A stretch of DNA of 64,000 nt, taken from assembly GCA_958295665.1 (NCBI GenBank), contig OY282560.1, positions 311,407,236 through 311,471,235 of the forward strand. The letters are read 5' to 3'. Positions 11,480 to 23,436 of the stretch are shown piece after piece (the first letter of the stretch is position 1; each line of letters begins with the position of its first letter). This stretch comes from Tipula vernalis. Lineage: Eukaryota > Arthropoda > Insecta > Diptera > Tipulidae. The notes below the pieces were generated by a model, which did not search any database, was not told where the DNA came from, and worked only from the letters and a program-made list of their open reading frames with translations. Made by a program: the position numbers and the translations under genes.

Positions 11480-12452
11480 TGTAAGAGAACAATTGAGATT
11501 TGACCGCATCTTAGTAAATTAAATATCTTTAGATAGTTTCATTGGACAAAATAATTCCGTGGCAAATATTTAAAAAGTGATAACTCGAGTTAAACCCTTT
11601 TACGTATTATTTCAAATTCGAAATCTCCGTATTCGATTTCATATCATATCAATTTTTTGTAATATTCTGGCAACTACAAGCAACCGTAATAAGCGTTTAC
11701 AAAAAGCAGAATTTTAAAAACTCGTACGATTTTGAGTAAATCTTTAAATTTTAAAAACGTTTTCCTGAACAATGCGAATTTTTGAGTTATCACCTTTTAA
11801 ATATTTGCCACAGATATATATTAATGGTGAATAAACAGTAAGCGGCTAATGCTCAAATTCTATGTCGCTTGCTTTGACCTCAGAGATGAAGGCCCTAAAC
11901 TGGCTTTTGGTACTCGAGGGCCGAGTTTTAAATTGCCTAGTGTGTATAGAGATGCGTATGAGATATTTTTGAGATCAGCGCAAGAAATTTCGAAAATGGC
12001 CATGTTTCATTTTAAGTAAATATTAATCCCCATTAATAAATATTAATCCCCATGATTTCTTAACGAGGCTTTGATTTTGAATTGTCTAGGGGTAAAGAAG
12101 TTTGGTACGATATGCCATTTTGGGAAGGCTTCTCTAATTTCGCCGCAAGAAATTTCGAAAGTGGCTGGGTTTAATTTTAAGAAATATCTAATACGTTGTA
12201 GTTAATTTTCATCCGTAACTCCCATACTTTCCTACTGAGGTTCGGGTTTCAAATTGTCTAAGTGTTAGGAAATGGGGTACCAAACGGCATTTTAGGGTGG
12301 CATCTCTGAGATCGGCGGAAAAAATGTCGAAACTCGAATTTTAAATTGTGTAAGGGTTAAGAGGTTAAGGTCGTATATAAATTTTGTCCAACGGAACAAT
12401 CAATAAATAATTAATTTAATTAAATGCGGTCAAATCTCAATCGTGTTTTCCT
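11480..12452. mobile_element. Non-autonomous element with about 85-bp inverted termini
   Basis: The left end (11481-11565) carries ATTGAGATTTGACCGCAT and then ATTGGACAAAAT. The right end (12380-12452) carries the reverse complement of both, in the right order. Inside, a second inverted pair containing GTGGCAAATATTTAAAA lies at about 11560-11597 and 11777-11812. The interior 11.9-12.35 kb holds three degenerate copies of a 150-190 bp unit with AAGAAATTTCGAAA.TGGC. No transposase is encoded. The structure fits a MITE or foldback DNA transposon. I could not define a target duplication. Confidence 0.6.
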
Positions 12453-13069
12453 TTTGTTTAGTATTTTGAATATTTATTTTCTGGAATAGCTCCAAGCAAA
12501 AGTTTCCGAATTTCTAAATTTCAATTTTTTTTAAATTTTCTACTTTCGAGAAATTTTTAATTTTGTTATGTCGAATTCGATTGTAGAAAATTTTTCACTC
12601 GAAGGGTAAAAATAGTACTCTATTGGCTGTCAAACCGTCCCATTGAAAAAAAAAAAAAAGATGCATTGAGGGTAAAATTTTATTGTACTAGTTTTGCACT
12701 AGTGCAATTTTTGCTACTCTAGCTTTTTTGGTCGAGTAACCCCTCTTTTTACACACACCAACGAATATGACAATTATATTTTGTCGTAATGACATTTTGA
12801 TTTGTCGTGATGACATTTTGATTTTAGGCGGCTACTTGATTTATGACATTTTGTGATTTGTCGTGATGAAATTTTGATTTTAGGTGGCTATTATTCATGA
12901 CATTTTGTGATTTGAATGGTGGCATTTTGAATTTGGCCGTTAAATTATTCCAACATCGCCAAGCCCTACTCATTAAAACACATCCCTCGATATCAAACAC
13001 CAAATAGTAATCTTCTAAATTTACATTTAATTTCTCCATTTATTTTTATTATTATTGAAATTTTTCGAC

Positions 13070-13072
<3 letters not shown>

Positions 13073-13103
<31 letters not shown>
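13073..13103. repeat. CA microsatellite
   Basis: An uninterrupted run of about 15 AC dinucleotides inside the SNAP25 intron. Confidence 0.95.
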
Positions 13104-13105
<2 letters not shown>

Positions 13106-14595
13106 TAAACACTAGTGCAATAAAATATTTTCATTCGATTGACGTTAAAAAATAGGGTACTCTATTTAGTGTTCTCGAATGAGGGGAAAAATCAATCGAA
13201 ATCGACATAAATTACATATTTCAAAGTCAGATTCAATTGACCAGTAAGGCCAGATAATCTTGGTGGCCTAGAAAATCTTAGAAACCCATTTAAATTCTGT
13301 AGGATCCGTACCACAAGTCTAATCACGGCTTCGTTGTTAGTAATAGGGCTAACCCAACTGATATTTGTAGAGCTATAGGACCCCTTGGGGATGACCTAAA
13401 TATAAACTATAAATTCTTGTTCTAAAGGCAACTAAAACCGACATAAGGTTAAATGCGTTATCAAAATATGAAGCAACATATCGCCAGTGTGGTCACGTTT
13501 ATCAGATAGGCTAAAATTGTAGCTTGATACGAAGCCACCAAAAGTAGGTTCTCGTAATAAACCAAAAACATAAAATTGTTTTTATTGGAATAATCGAAAC
13601 TTTCACTGCAATCAAAACGTGCGAGGTAAGTAAATCGCGGTAATTGGAACCTCTTTAAAGTCAACTTTAAATGTGATGGCAAGATGGAAAAGCAAATACT
13701 GAAATAAGATCCCACAAAACCAAAGGATAGTACCATCTCTAGAAATTAACTTACTGACTGGCTCGTAGCCAGTCTTTGATGCAATTAAATGTATTTAGGA
13801 AAAATCATTAATTATCAGGTAGAACTCAATCCAGGGAACCAGTGGTGAAAAAGGCCCCTAAGATAATTCTGATTTCTTCCAAAAGATTTTTAATTAAATT
13901 TAGTTAAGTCCATTTTAAAAATGTATTTACAATTATTCAGCCGCAGTTCAAATACTACAAATGATTGGGGAGGTGAAAAATTCATAAAAATTTACCAAAT
14001 TTTCAGTTCACAAACAATTAATCGCTAGAAACAAGGTCAGCCCAATGAATAATTTTACACACACTCGTTTTTAGCTAATAAATTATTTAAGTGGTAAGCA
14101 ACTCTCTTAACCATCGCTCTTCATTCGATCACGTCGAAGCGTAAGTCGCTAATACTTACCCTTTTTCTAAAAAAAAAAAACCTTCCCTCACAAATTGATC
14201 AACACACTTTACAAAAATTTCACTGCAACATAAATATTGTGAGCGTATATTTTTTTTAATTATATTTCATTTAATTTTTAATTATGATTTTATATATTGA
14301 GGGTATAATATTATGTAAAATGTAAAAATTTATTTTAATAAATCAAAAAAATTAAGGAAAACTAAAAACCAAAAATAGGAAATAATATAATATTCCATTA
14401 AAAAAAAAAACTTCTTTAATATAAAGTATCAGTATTTTTTTTTTTTTGGGTTGTGTAAATTAAAATGAAATTAATTAAATAAAAATGAACAACAAAAAAA
14501 AAAAAAATTATAAATAAACCAAACAAAAATTAAATAACATAAAACGGTCAGGAAGGACTGAAAATATTTGGGTTTTTGTGTCCAAGGTGACTCAC

Positions 14596-14644
14596 CTCCC
14601 TGATCGTCAAGAGCTACCAGGGTACGTATCCCGGCTTCCTTGCT
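14596..14644 (-). CDS. Snap25: SNAP25 alternative exon 4, version A (canonical)
   Basis: This 49-nt exon encodes SKEAGIRTLVALDDQG plus the first base of a Glu codon, identical to the Drosophila SNAP25 segment as I know it. It is bounded by ATAG and GTGAGT on the minus strand. The acceptor has a poor pyrimidine tract compared with versions B and C, which may matter for regulated choice. It contains layers -4 to 0 of SNARE motif 1, including the zero-layer Gln. It is the first of the three alternative copies after the 45-kb intron and lies 6 kb upstream of version B. Entry phase 0 fits the exon at 59716-59757, which ends on a whole Glu codon. Confidence 0.96.
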
Positions 14645-16489
14645 CTATGATGCGGCACAACAATAAAGTTTAGGTGTCATTTTGATGTTGAAATGTTTTT
14701 TTTTTATATTTTTAATATTTTTTTAAAATAATGAAATGAATAAAAATAGAGAAAAAAGAAGAAGTTTTGAAATTATAATTTAATTGTATTAAATTAAAAT
14801 TATATAAATATATTTTATAAATTTAATTTAATAAATCAAAATATATTATATATTAAAAGTAAATAAAGAAACATAAATACAGATTATGTAAAAAAAATAA
14901 AAATAAAAAAATTAATTAAATAAAAATAAATGAACGAAAACATAATTTTGTTATAAATAAATAAAAAAGTTTTTAAATTTTATTATTTTTTAGTTAATTT
15001 AATGGCAAATATGCCCTCCCAAACTAAATTTAAAAACTTTTTTATTTACTTAAATTTTTTTTTGTAAATAATTTTAATTTTAAGTTATGTTGTAATGAAG
15101 CTGTATTTTCGTTTATTAGTAACCTAGAAGTATATCAATTATATTAGTTAATGTAAAAGGTATTATAATTTTTTTTTTAATTTTTAAGAAAAATAAATTT
15201 TGATCCTGAAATGTAAAATGTATATTTTTTTTATATAGATAATTTTTTAAAGTATAAAAAGTATTTTTTTTAGTTTATTTATATATATATAAATTTAAAA
15301 ACTATTAAAAAACGTAAAAAAAATTATAATAAATTAAACAAAAATTAATAACTTGAGTACATGTTTATATTATATATATATTTATAGTAAAACTTATAAA
15401 TAATAAATAAATAAACGAAAATCAAATTAATTAATAAACTTAATAAAAAAAAATGCAGTGGATCAGTGTTTTTATAGTTTGTAGCTTATTTTTTATATTA
15501 ATATAAATATTTATTGTAATAAATATAAATATATAATCAAATAAAAGCATTTTATTGAGAAAATTTTATTTTGTTTTTAAATATAAATTTTATTATTTTC
15601 ATTATAAAATTTATGATTTGTCTATTTAAAATAGAATTTATATATGAGAGAAAATTAGAATAGAAATTAGATGTTTTGTTTTTTTTTATTTGAAATATTT
15701 AAAAAAATAAATAGTTGTTCATGCTACATATTTTTCAAAGATAGAGTACACAACATATAAGGCATTTTAGAGTTTTGTAGAAGATCTATAATATATTTAT
15801 TATTTATTTTGTTATAACATATAAAAATACACATGCGACAAATATTTTCTAACGACATCTTTTTTTTTAAGAAATTATATATACAATTTAAGAATATTAT
15901 TATTATTTAAAGATGGTGTGTGATTTTATAAGAAGAATATTATTTTAAAATAACCTATTTTATGCTGATCTAGTAATATTGTTCTTCATAAAATAAAAAT
16001 ACAGCTAATCATGCATATTAAAAAAAAAAATGTTTTGTTTAGTTTCAATCAGGTTTATATTAATTGAAACTATTTAAAGCCAAAATAACGATAGCCTCTT
16101 TAAAAAACACTGGACTACAGAAATTGAAAATCGTTTGGTGGTCCCATAACTTAAAGAGACACAAACCACCTTATACCATAATTATAATCTAATGAAAAAG
16201 TTGAGGACAATTTTCGGCCACACAAAAATTTATTTAATATTCCTTATTCATAGAAAAATGTAAAAATTACAAAAAAAAAAAAAAAATGGAGGTGTGGCCA
16301 ACACACGACACTCTTTTACGAACAGAGAATTTTGAGATTTTTTTTTTTTTTTTTAATTTTTAATTTTTTTTTTAATCTTTTTTGGAATATTGATTGTCAA
16401 GTCAGTTTTAAGTTTTGATCTCGACGGTGAACACATCCTTCCTTCTAATACATTAAAAACATAATAAATCTATTTTAATTACAATTATT

Positions 16490-17150
16490 AATCTAAATGT
16501 AAATTCGAAAATCTCAAAAATGTCGAATAATTTTCAATAATAACCTCGATACCAAAAAACTCAATATTGAAAGGTATTATCTGGATTAATTCAAAATCCA
16601 GGATCTCGAAAAGCCTAAAATATTTTCGAAAATTACAAATAATGAGAATATAAAAAAATCGAGAATTTCGATTAATCACATATTAGGTTACATCAAGAAA
16701 CGTCGCCCCCTCCCCCCTCCGGAAAACTGATGCAGACAAGGCAGTGTCCTACACATGTTACACAACTCAAAAGGAAATCTGGGAAACCATAACCGGAAAA
16801 CTCCGAATAATCTCGAAATTATTCAATAATATATTTAACCTCGACTAACTTCGATCACAAAATAAAACCAACTCATCGCTATTCAAATTCGTAACTACAG
16901 GTAACTCCAACATTTTCGAGAACACCAACTAAAGAACTCAAACAACATACAACTAAAGAATAATACCGCTCAATGTCGAATAAATCTCGAGTTAGTTTGG
17001 AAACCTCGAAAAGCCTCATAAAATATCGAAAACCTTGATTTATCACTAGTTTTAAAACATCATACTTCTCAGTACCTTCCATATTTTAAGTAATATCGAG
17101 AAACTTGGATTGAACCAATAATCTCGAAAAGCTCGAATAAACTACAAGAT
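16490..17150. repeat. Degenerate short repeats rich in CTCGAAAA motifs
   Basis: Many spaced copies of CTCGAAAAGCCT, TATCGAAAA and related words (for example about 16603, 16625, 17008 and 17025) give the stretch a quasi-periodic look. No coding sequence is recognised. It may be a decayed tandem repeat next to the foldback element. Confidence 0.4.
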
Positions 17151-17171
17151 AAGCCTCAACATGACGCTTAT

Positions 17172-17791
17172 ACGGTGTGTTCATTTGAAAAGTTTCCACA
17201 CGAAAGCTTTTCTGAAAAATGTGTTCCATACAAAAGTTCTATGGTTTGAGTGGAAGGAGGATAATATTATTTATTTTATATTTTGGGGCTATCTTAAAAG
17301 TTATTTCAAGGTCAAACTAGTTTTTTTAATCGGAACCTATATTTCATTAAGCAGCAACATATTGGTGGTTCCCAGGTAAGCTTGGAAAACAAAAAAATGA
17401 GATATGATGTCGTTCCCGCCATTTTCCCTACAATTCACACAGAACAAACAAGATCTTTGTTATAACATCTACTATTTACAGTAAATTTTTGTTATGCTCC
17501 CCATTTTAATCTAAAATAAAGTCGATCTTTGTAGCGACCTTTGATAGCTATTTTGAAAAATGAACGTCGAACAAAAAATATTTCAAATCGATGCTTAAAA
17601 AATATAGATTCCTATTCAGAAACCTAGTTTGACCTTGAAATAACCTTTAAGATGACCCAAATATATAAAATAAATAATATTATCCTCCTTCCCCCTTAAA
17701 ATCATACAACTTTTGTATGAAAAACATTTTTCAGAAACGCTTGGATTTCGACGAGGTAGTTCGGGTGGAAACTTTCCAAATGAACAGACGA
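17172..17791. mobile_element. Foldback/MITE with about 170-bp inverted termini
   Basis: The left arm (17172-17345) includes TGTTCATTTGAAAAGTTTCC, AAAAGTTCTATGGTTT, GGAGGATAATATTATTTATT and TCAAGGTCAAACTAG. The right arm (17620-17791) is its imperfect reverse complement in the same order. The 270-bp centre encodes nothing recognisable. Long inverted ends and no coding capacity indicate a non-autonomous DNA element. It ends only 20 bp before the mariner copy. Confidence 0.75.
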
Positions 17792-17811
17792 TTTGAGGTG
17801 TGGCGACTTAC

Positions 17812-19077
17812 GAGGGCGGATTGAAAATGAAGCTACCTAAGTAGGAAAACAAAATTTTTTTTTGCCAAAAACCATTTATTTCTCAACATAGTCTCCATTT
17901 AATTCGACACACTTAGTAAGACGATATTCCAACTTTTTTATACCATCTGAATAATACGATTTCGGGAACCCCTCAAAATACGCGTTAGTTTCGATAATCA
18001 CTTCTTCGTTTGAGATGAATCTTTGTCCTGCGAGCCATTTTTTCAAGTTTGGAAACAGGAAAAAGTCACTAGGAGCTAAATCTGGACTATAAGGTGGATG
18101 ATCAACCAATTCGAAGTGTATTTCACGTAATTTTAGCATCGTATCTAATGCTGTGTGAACCGGTGCGTTGTCTTGAAGAAAGAGCACTTTTTTCTTCTTT
18201 AAATGTGGTCGTTTTTCCTTGATTGCATCAACCAATTGATCCAATAATGCACGATAATACTTTCCTGTGATTGTGAATTTTTTTCAAGATAATCGATGAG
18301 CAATATTCCGTGTGCATCCCAAAATATAGTGGCCATAACCTTGCCAGCCGATTTCACTGCCTTTGCCTTCTTCGGAGCACTTCCACCAGCTTCCACCCAT
18401 TGTGTGTAGTGGTGGACCCACGTTTCATCAACAGTAATTAATCGACGCCAAAAATCAACAGGATTACGCTTTATCATGTCCAAACACCGCTGTGAAGTGG
18501 TTGTCGAACTCGTTTTTGTTCGACACTGAGCAAACGCGGCACCCATCTTGCCGATAGCTTTTTCATATGCAAATGTTCATGCAAAATGTTGAACACACGT
18601 TCATATGATATGTTTACCATTTCAACAATCTCACGCAACTTGACTCGGCGATCATTCATAACGATATCGAGGATTTTCTTGATATTTTCTTCAGTAACCA
18701 CCTCTTTTGGCCTTCCTGTTGATGGTATTATTGCAGTGCTTCTTCGGCCGCGTTTAAATTCAGCAATCCAATATTTTACCATGTAATCTGACGGAGCAGA
18801 CTCACCGTAATGTTTATCGAGCTTCTCTTTTGTCTCTTTCGCCGTTTTCCCTTTCAAATAATAGTGTTTAATCACTGCACGAAATTCGTTTTTTGCCATT
18901 TTTCAAGAAACACAAAAGTTGCTTACTTCAAACGACTACAACAAATAAACTAATCGATGAATTTGGGTGAAATTTTAACAGCTGACGTTTGACAGATCGC
19001 AATTTCTAAAAAACAAAAAGTTTTTGTGTTTGTGCTGCCATCTAGCGCTAGGTAGCTTCATTTTCAATCCGCCCTCG
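17812..19077 (-). mobile_element. Mariner element, 1.27 kb, complete ends
   Basis: The two ends are inverted repeats of about 28 bp, starting CGAGGGCGGATTGAAAATGA and continuing AGCTACCT on the left, with the exact complement at 19050-19077. Both are flanked by TA (17810-17811 and 19078-19079), the target duplication of the mariner/Tc1 superfamily. The 1,266-bp length is typical of mariner. The element contains one transposase gene on the minus strand, which is frameshifted, so this copy could only move with enzyme from elsewhere. Confidence 0.95.
17876..18899 (-). pseudogene. Mariner transposase, two frameshifts
   Basis: The frame opens at 18899 with MAKNEFRAVIKHYYLKGKTA. It continues through the helix-turn-helix DNA-binding half and the linker motif WVPRLL (family WVPHxL). 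A frameshift near 18510-18545 leads to the next frame with LITVDETWVHHY (first catalytic Asp), AGKVMATIFWDAHGI and DYLEK. A second frameshift at the A-run near 18275 leads to VLFLQDNAPVHT (second Asp) and PPYSPDLAPSDFFLF (third Asp), with 34 residues between the last two catalytic Asp, the DD34D signature. The segment between HHYT and QWVEAG seems a few residues short. The catalytic residues are intact, but the broken frame makes the copy non-autonomous. Confidence 0.95.
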
Positions 19078-20462
19078 TATGTTGCGACCAAGCCATTTTT
19101 GTCACATGGGATCGACTAAATAAACAAAATATAAAAATGTATTGTCCAACTAACATTAAGGAGTACGACAGGCACATGGGAAAGTGGGAGGGAGGGGAGG
19201 GGGGAATAGCTTCCTTACTTTCGTAACGAAGTAGCAGCAGCTCTTTGTGCTCTATTCAACCGGCTAAGCGTAATAAAAGAAGTATTATACATGCCTCCAG
19301 ATGATTTTAGATACAAAAGGTTTGAATGTCAAATTGCAAATCAGAAACCGTAGCATTTTGCAAAAAATGTAATTTAAATGTTGGCAATACAATTATCAGA
19401 ATTATTTCTCCAATTTTTGTAACCGTTAACATTCTGTAAAGTATTATTTTTGCTCAATAAATATTTGTTTGATCGGAACTACCAATCTCTAATTTTTATT
19501 TTTTGCATTCGACCCTGATCGGCGGATTTTTATAATTACAATTTGGTGAGGAGTGTACGAAAATTTAATTTCTGACATTGGATTCGTATTACTAGCGCTG
19601 AAATTACTCTATCTTAAATATTTCGGCACGAAAATGTGGCGTTAGAGGATTAAACCCACACGATATGGAAATCAATCGATGTATGTATCGATGAGCGTAA
19701 GATAATTGATAATGTAAGAATATAAAAGGTTAGATCATGGAAACTTGTTTTCGTACCACAAGCTTCTTGACCGAGTTATGGTTCGAAAACAATTTCCTCC
19801 TAATTAATAATTTGACAAATTGCAGAAAATCATTGATTTTAATTACACAGGGTTTTGTTCTGTAAGTTGTTTAAATAAATATGTGACAGTAAAAACTAAT
19901 TTGGAAATAATTTCATACAATACGAATTCTTAACTGCTTTAAACGGCTGTCAATGTAAATATCCAAGCTCATGTCATCACAATCGTAAATTTTCAGTGAC
20001 AATATTTCATCAGAATCTATCGCCTGGTAGCTAAAGCAAGGCGCGATCAAACAGGGTTTTACATTTTTCTGAAAAGTTGGAGTGTCACTTATCAAAAGGT
20101 TGTTTCGGGACTATTAAGTTTGATTAGGTAGATTAAGATTAGAACGTCTAAAATAATGGTTCTTTATACAATTATAAATTACGCATTAATATAGACTAGC
20201 CTAAGATCTTTCCAAAATGGTATGGCTTCTAAAGATATTATTCTTAGAACCGAAAATATAATACTTTATGCTGATCATATTTTAGAAACTGTCAAGTGTC
20301 AACACTAAAATATCGAATAATGGACAACCGACAGACAACTATCAAAATTCGTTTAATAATTTCTTTGGTATTTCCCTATGTAAATTACAAATGCAACCAA
20401 ATACCCTATTCTTGAGTCATTCGGAATTTTTTGTTCACCACTTTGAGATTATGTCAGATTTA

Positions 20463-20699
20463 TGCCGAATGTCGAAGGGGCGAATGTCGAAGGACCGAAT
20501 TTCAAAGGGCCGAATGTGTCGAAGGGCCGGATGTGTCGAAGGGCCGAATGTGTCGAAGGGCCGAATGTGTCGAAGGGCCGAATGTCGAAGGGCCGAATGT
20601 CGAAGGGCCGTGTCGAAAGGCCGAATGTCGAAGGCCGAATGTCGAAGGCCGAATGTCGAAGGCCGAATGTCGAAAGGCCGAATGGGTCGAAGGGCCGAA
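20463..20699 (+). repeat. GC-richer minisatellite, units of about 15-20 bp
   Basis: Roughly a dozen consecutive units of the form CGAAGGGCCGAATGTGT, or shorter CGAAGGCCGAATGT variants. All three plus-strand frames stay open across it and read as Arg/Ala/Glu/Cys or Val/Glu/Gly/Pro/Asn repeats; I regard these as by-products of the repeat. An inverted shorter block of the same unit lies at 21073-21131. Confidence 0.9.
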
Positions 20700-21072
20700 T
20701 TTTTATTTGTTTTCGTTTTGTTTTTAGAAATATATTTTTTTGAAATTTGCTATTTTAAGGAATATTTTGTAAATTTTTTTACCAAGCATAAATTAATTTC
20801 TTATGAATTTATGTATTTTATCGATATAAAATTTTGCATTTCAAAATGTTGCATTAACATAATATTGCTTTATTTTTATTAATCTTGCAACTACAAAATG
20901 TTGCAATTACAAAATGTTACAACTGCAAAATCTTGCATAACAAAATAGTCCAATTATTCTTCTTTTTAGTAGGTGTAATTAATAGATTCTAGATAATCCG
21001 CTCCTACGTGCGGCACACAGAGCGGCATGTTTGCTGATCCCGGCTCTAACGTCCCCCGAAGCTCAAATCTAA

Positions 21073-21131
21073 AGCCCTTCGACAAGCCATTCGGCCCTTC
21101 GACATTCGGCCCTTTGAAATTCGGCCCTTCA
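21073..21131 (-). repeat. Inverted short copy of the 20.5-kb minisatellite
   Basis: CCCTTCGACAAGCCATTCGG, CCCTTCGACATTCGG and CCCTTTGAAATTCGG are the reverse complement of the minisatellite units at 20463-20699. The pair, 370 bp apart, could fold into a hairpin and may mark the two arms of one foldback-type element. Confidence 0.85.
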
Positions 21132-22896
21132 TACCCATTCCAATTTATTTTTGATAATTGGTTTTGTTTGGTTGCGAGATACAAAATTTACAAAATTTTG
21201 TTTGTTTTGATTATGATTTGTTGTATTACTTTGGTAAAACAAGTTTAAGTTATTTTAGCTGTTTTAGCAATTGTCCAAAGCAACAGCAACCAATTTTATT
21301 TATTTACTCTTTATGTTTTACGTTAATCGAATTTTTGTTTTGTTTTACTTAAAACATTCGTTTGTTTTGTAGTTGCAAATTTACTAATGCAGTACAGCAA
21401 TTGTGTCAATAAGGCTAATTAAAAATATTTTTGCGATGTATTTTTTCTGATACGTCACTTTATTTTTAGGAATATGCAAAAAATATAAAAATTAAAATCA
21501 AAAGGATGGATTTTGGAGTACGTTTGTTTACATCATTATACATAGAATTGGGCTTCTTAGGACATTACAATGGTGCCTCAATACTTTAGAAAACAATTTA
21601 ATAAAAATTAAATATTAAAGATTACCGCCTTTTTCAAAGTGAAATTGCATTTCAAGAAAGCCTGTAAGGCAAATATTTATAGAAATTTAAAAAAAAAAAT
21701 TGACATTTAAAAGAGACCTTCAAGCGAGATAAATTCTTTGAATCTTGTCTACAAGGATGGCGAAGCGATTTAATTTTAATTATAGACATAAACATTTTGA
21801 ACATCGACTAACCCACACCAGTCTCACACCAAAGGGCAACGAATATACTTTTATTTGAGTTTTTGCTTTTTTTAAACAAAATGTATCACAAACACAAATC
21901 CCACATTTTAGCAATCGTAAGTATTTTTAATTGATTTACTGTAGGTTTTATGAAATGATCCAACCAATCCTCTTGGTAATAACAGAATATGCAAACAATA
22001 TCTTCAAAATTTGTTTAAATCATGAATGAACCGTGGTTTTAATTTTATTCTATGAGTACGACTTATCGGCTGTTTTCATGCTAATTTTTTGCACGACCAA
22101 AACCCAGTAATATCCCCTGTAATCTTTCAGAGTTTTGTTTAGTTTTCCGAGGTTATGCAAATGTCTGGCAAAAATTTTCTTGCAGTCATATTTTGATATT
22201 CAGGAGCCTGAATTTAAAATTGAATCCACCTAAACACATTCTTCTAATCTGATGTAACAGAGCCCACATGTTTGACCAGTTTGAGTATGTCCTATACTGC
22301 TGTTAGCGTATTGCAAGGGTATTTTCGTAAATTTTACCAAAATATCTTCCAATTTAAAAAAAAAGTTTTATGAAAATGACGTAATTAGAATTGACATATC
22401 AGCCAAAATGACTGCCTGGAAATAGGAAAAATATCAGTTTACTGTTTTGTGCTTCACAATAAAGAGGAAAACATATAAACGAAATCAGCAATTCCTGAGG
22501 TTACTCCCGATTTGGGCTAATTTTCTAACACTTTTTCAAATTAAGGAGTAGTTTAGGAATTGCGTTACGGCCGTAATGACTCATACTATCGTGCAACTTT
22601 GTTTCCTTAATTAACTGAGAAGCAATATATTAAACCATAATTAAATGAGAAGTTATTAAATATTAATTCTAATGTTCAAAACTATTTTTCGTGGATTATT
22701 TTTTTTAGATGTTTCAATCTAGCTTGCGGTCATTTTTCACCATTATCCCATTAGCCAATTAAACCACATTTTCTTGGTTTTAAGTCTGAACAAAATACCG
22801 AAAGTGGTTTAGAGAAGTAAAATATTGAAATTATTTAGTTACGATTCAAATTTACCAACCGAGGTAGTAAGAATATTGAACACAACTCATTCAACG

Positions 22897-23130
22897 TGTG
22901 TGGTTTTGTTGTAATAAGTGGCTTACTTTGTGTTATGTACATGCGAGCATAGGGCCCTGAAATACTCTTACATAAATTAGTCATTTGTCTGGTTTTAACT
23001 ACAATCTGATTTCCCCTAAATGATCATTATATTTTGTTATACCCTATAAATGTTATATAATCCGTTTAATAATTAGCTGTAATAAAATCAGAATAGTTAT
23101 AGACATCACAGTACTCTGTGTAACACAATA
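22897..23130 (+). other. Possible 5' LTR and primer site of the Gypsy-like relic
   Basis: A TGGCGCAGTTGATAGGATC stretch at 23132-23150 resembles tRNA primer-binding sites of insect LTR elements. It directly follows sequence ending ..TGTAACACA, as expected at an LTR end, and a TATAAATG-like box lies near 23044. A candidate LTR start is TGTGTGG at 22897. I found no second LTR copy downstream, so the boundaries are a guess. Confidence 0.3.
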
Positions 23131-23436
23131 TTGGCGCAGTTGATAGGATCCACTTTATCATTCTGTATACGCAAGTGTATTAATAAATAGCGAAAATTAC
23201 AAAATTAATGTTTCTTTAGTGATGCGCATTTATGCTGCCAAAAACAGCTAAATCTTGAAGATGTGGAAATTAAAACTTCAGTTATATTAGCAGTAGCTGT
23301 GAATTCGTCAAAGATGTCGATTTTGACTGGCGTTCTATGGAGTTCATATTTTCCACGTTTTGGAGCTGTACCTAACGGGCAATGAGGTACAAGGAAACAA
23401 TCGTCAATGCGAATATTCCTGACCATGTGTGGTCCT

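Larger units (their letters stand above)
8614..14595 (-). other. Snap25: SNAP25 intron between alternative exons 4A and 4B
   Basis: About 6 kb of intron. It contains AT-rich sequence, a degenerate tandem repeat block (9.7-11.5 kb), an inverted-repeat element (11.5-12.45 kb), short TCGTGATGACATTTTGATTT-type repeats near 12.77-12.92 kb, and a CA microsatellite. The stretch 13.1-14.5 kb shows no recognised coding or mobile feature. Confidence 0.7.

Noticed and set aside
20391..20882. 163-codon open frame over the minisatellite
   Set aside because: The open frame is a consequence of a repeat unit without stops. Other plus-strand frames are open too, and the peptide is pure repeat.
20463..21131. 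CRISPR-like array
   Set aside because: Units are contiguous and variable in length with no unique spacers, and the context is a eukaryotic intron.
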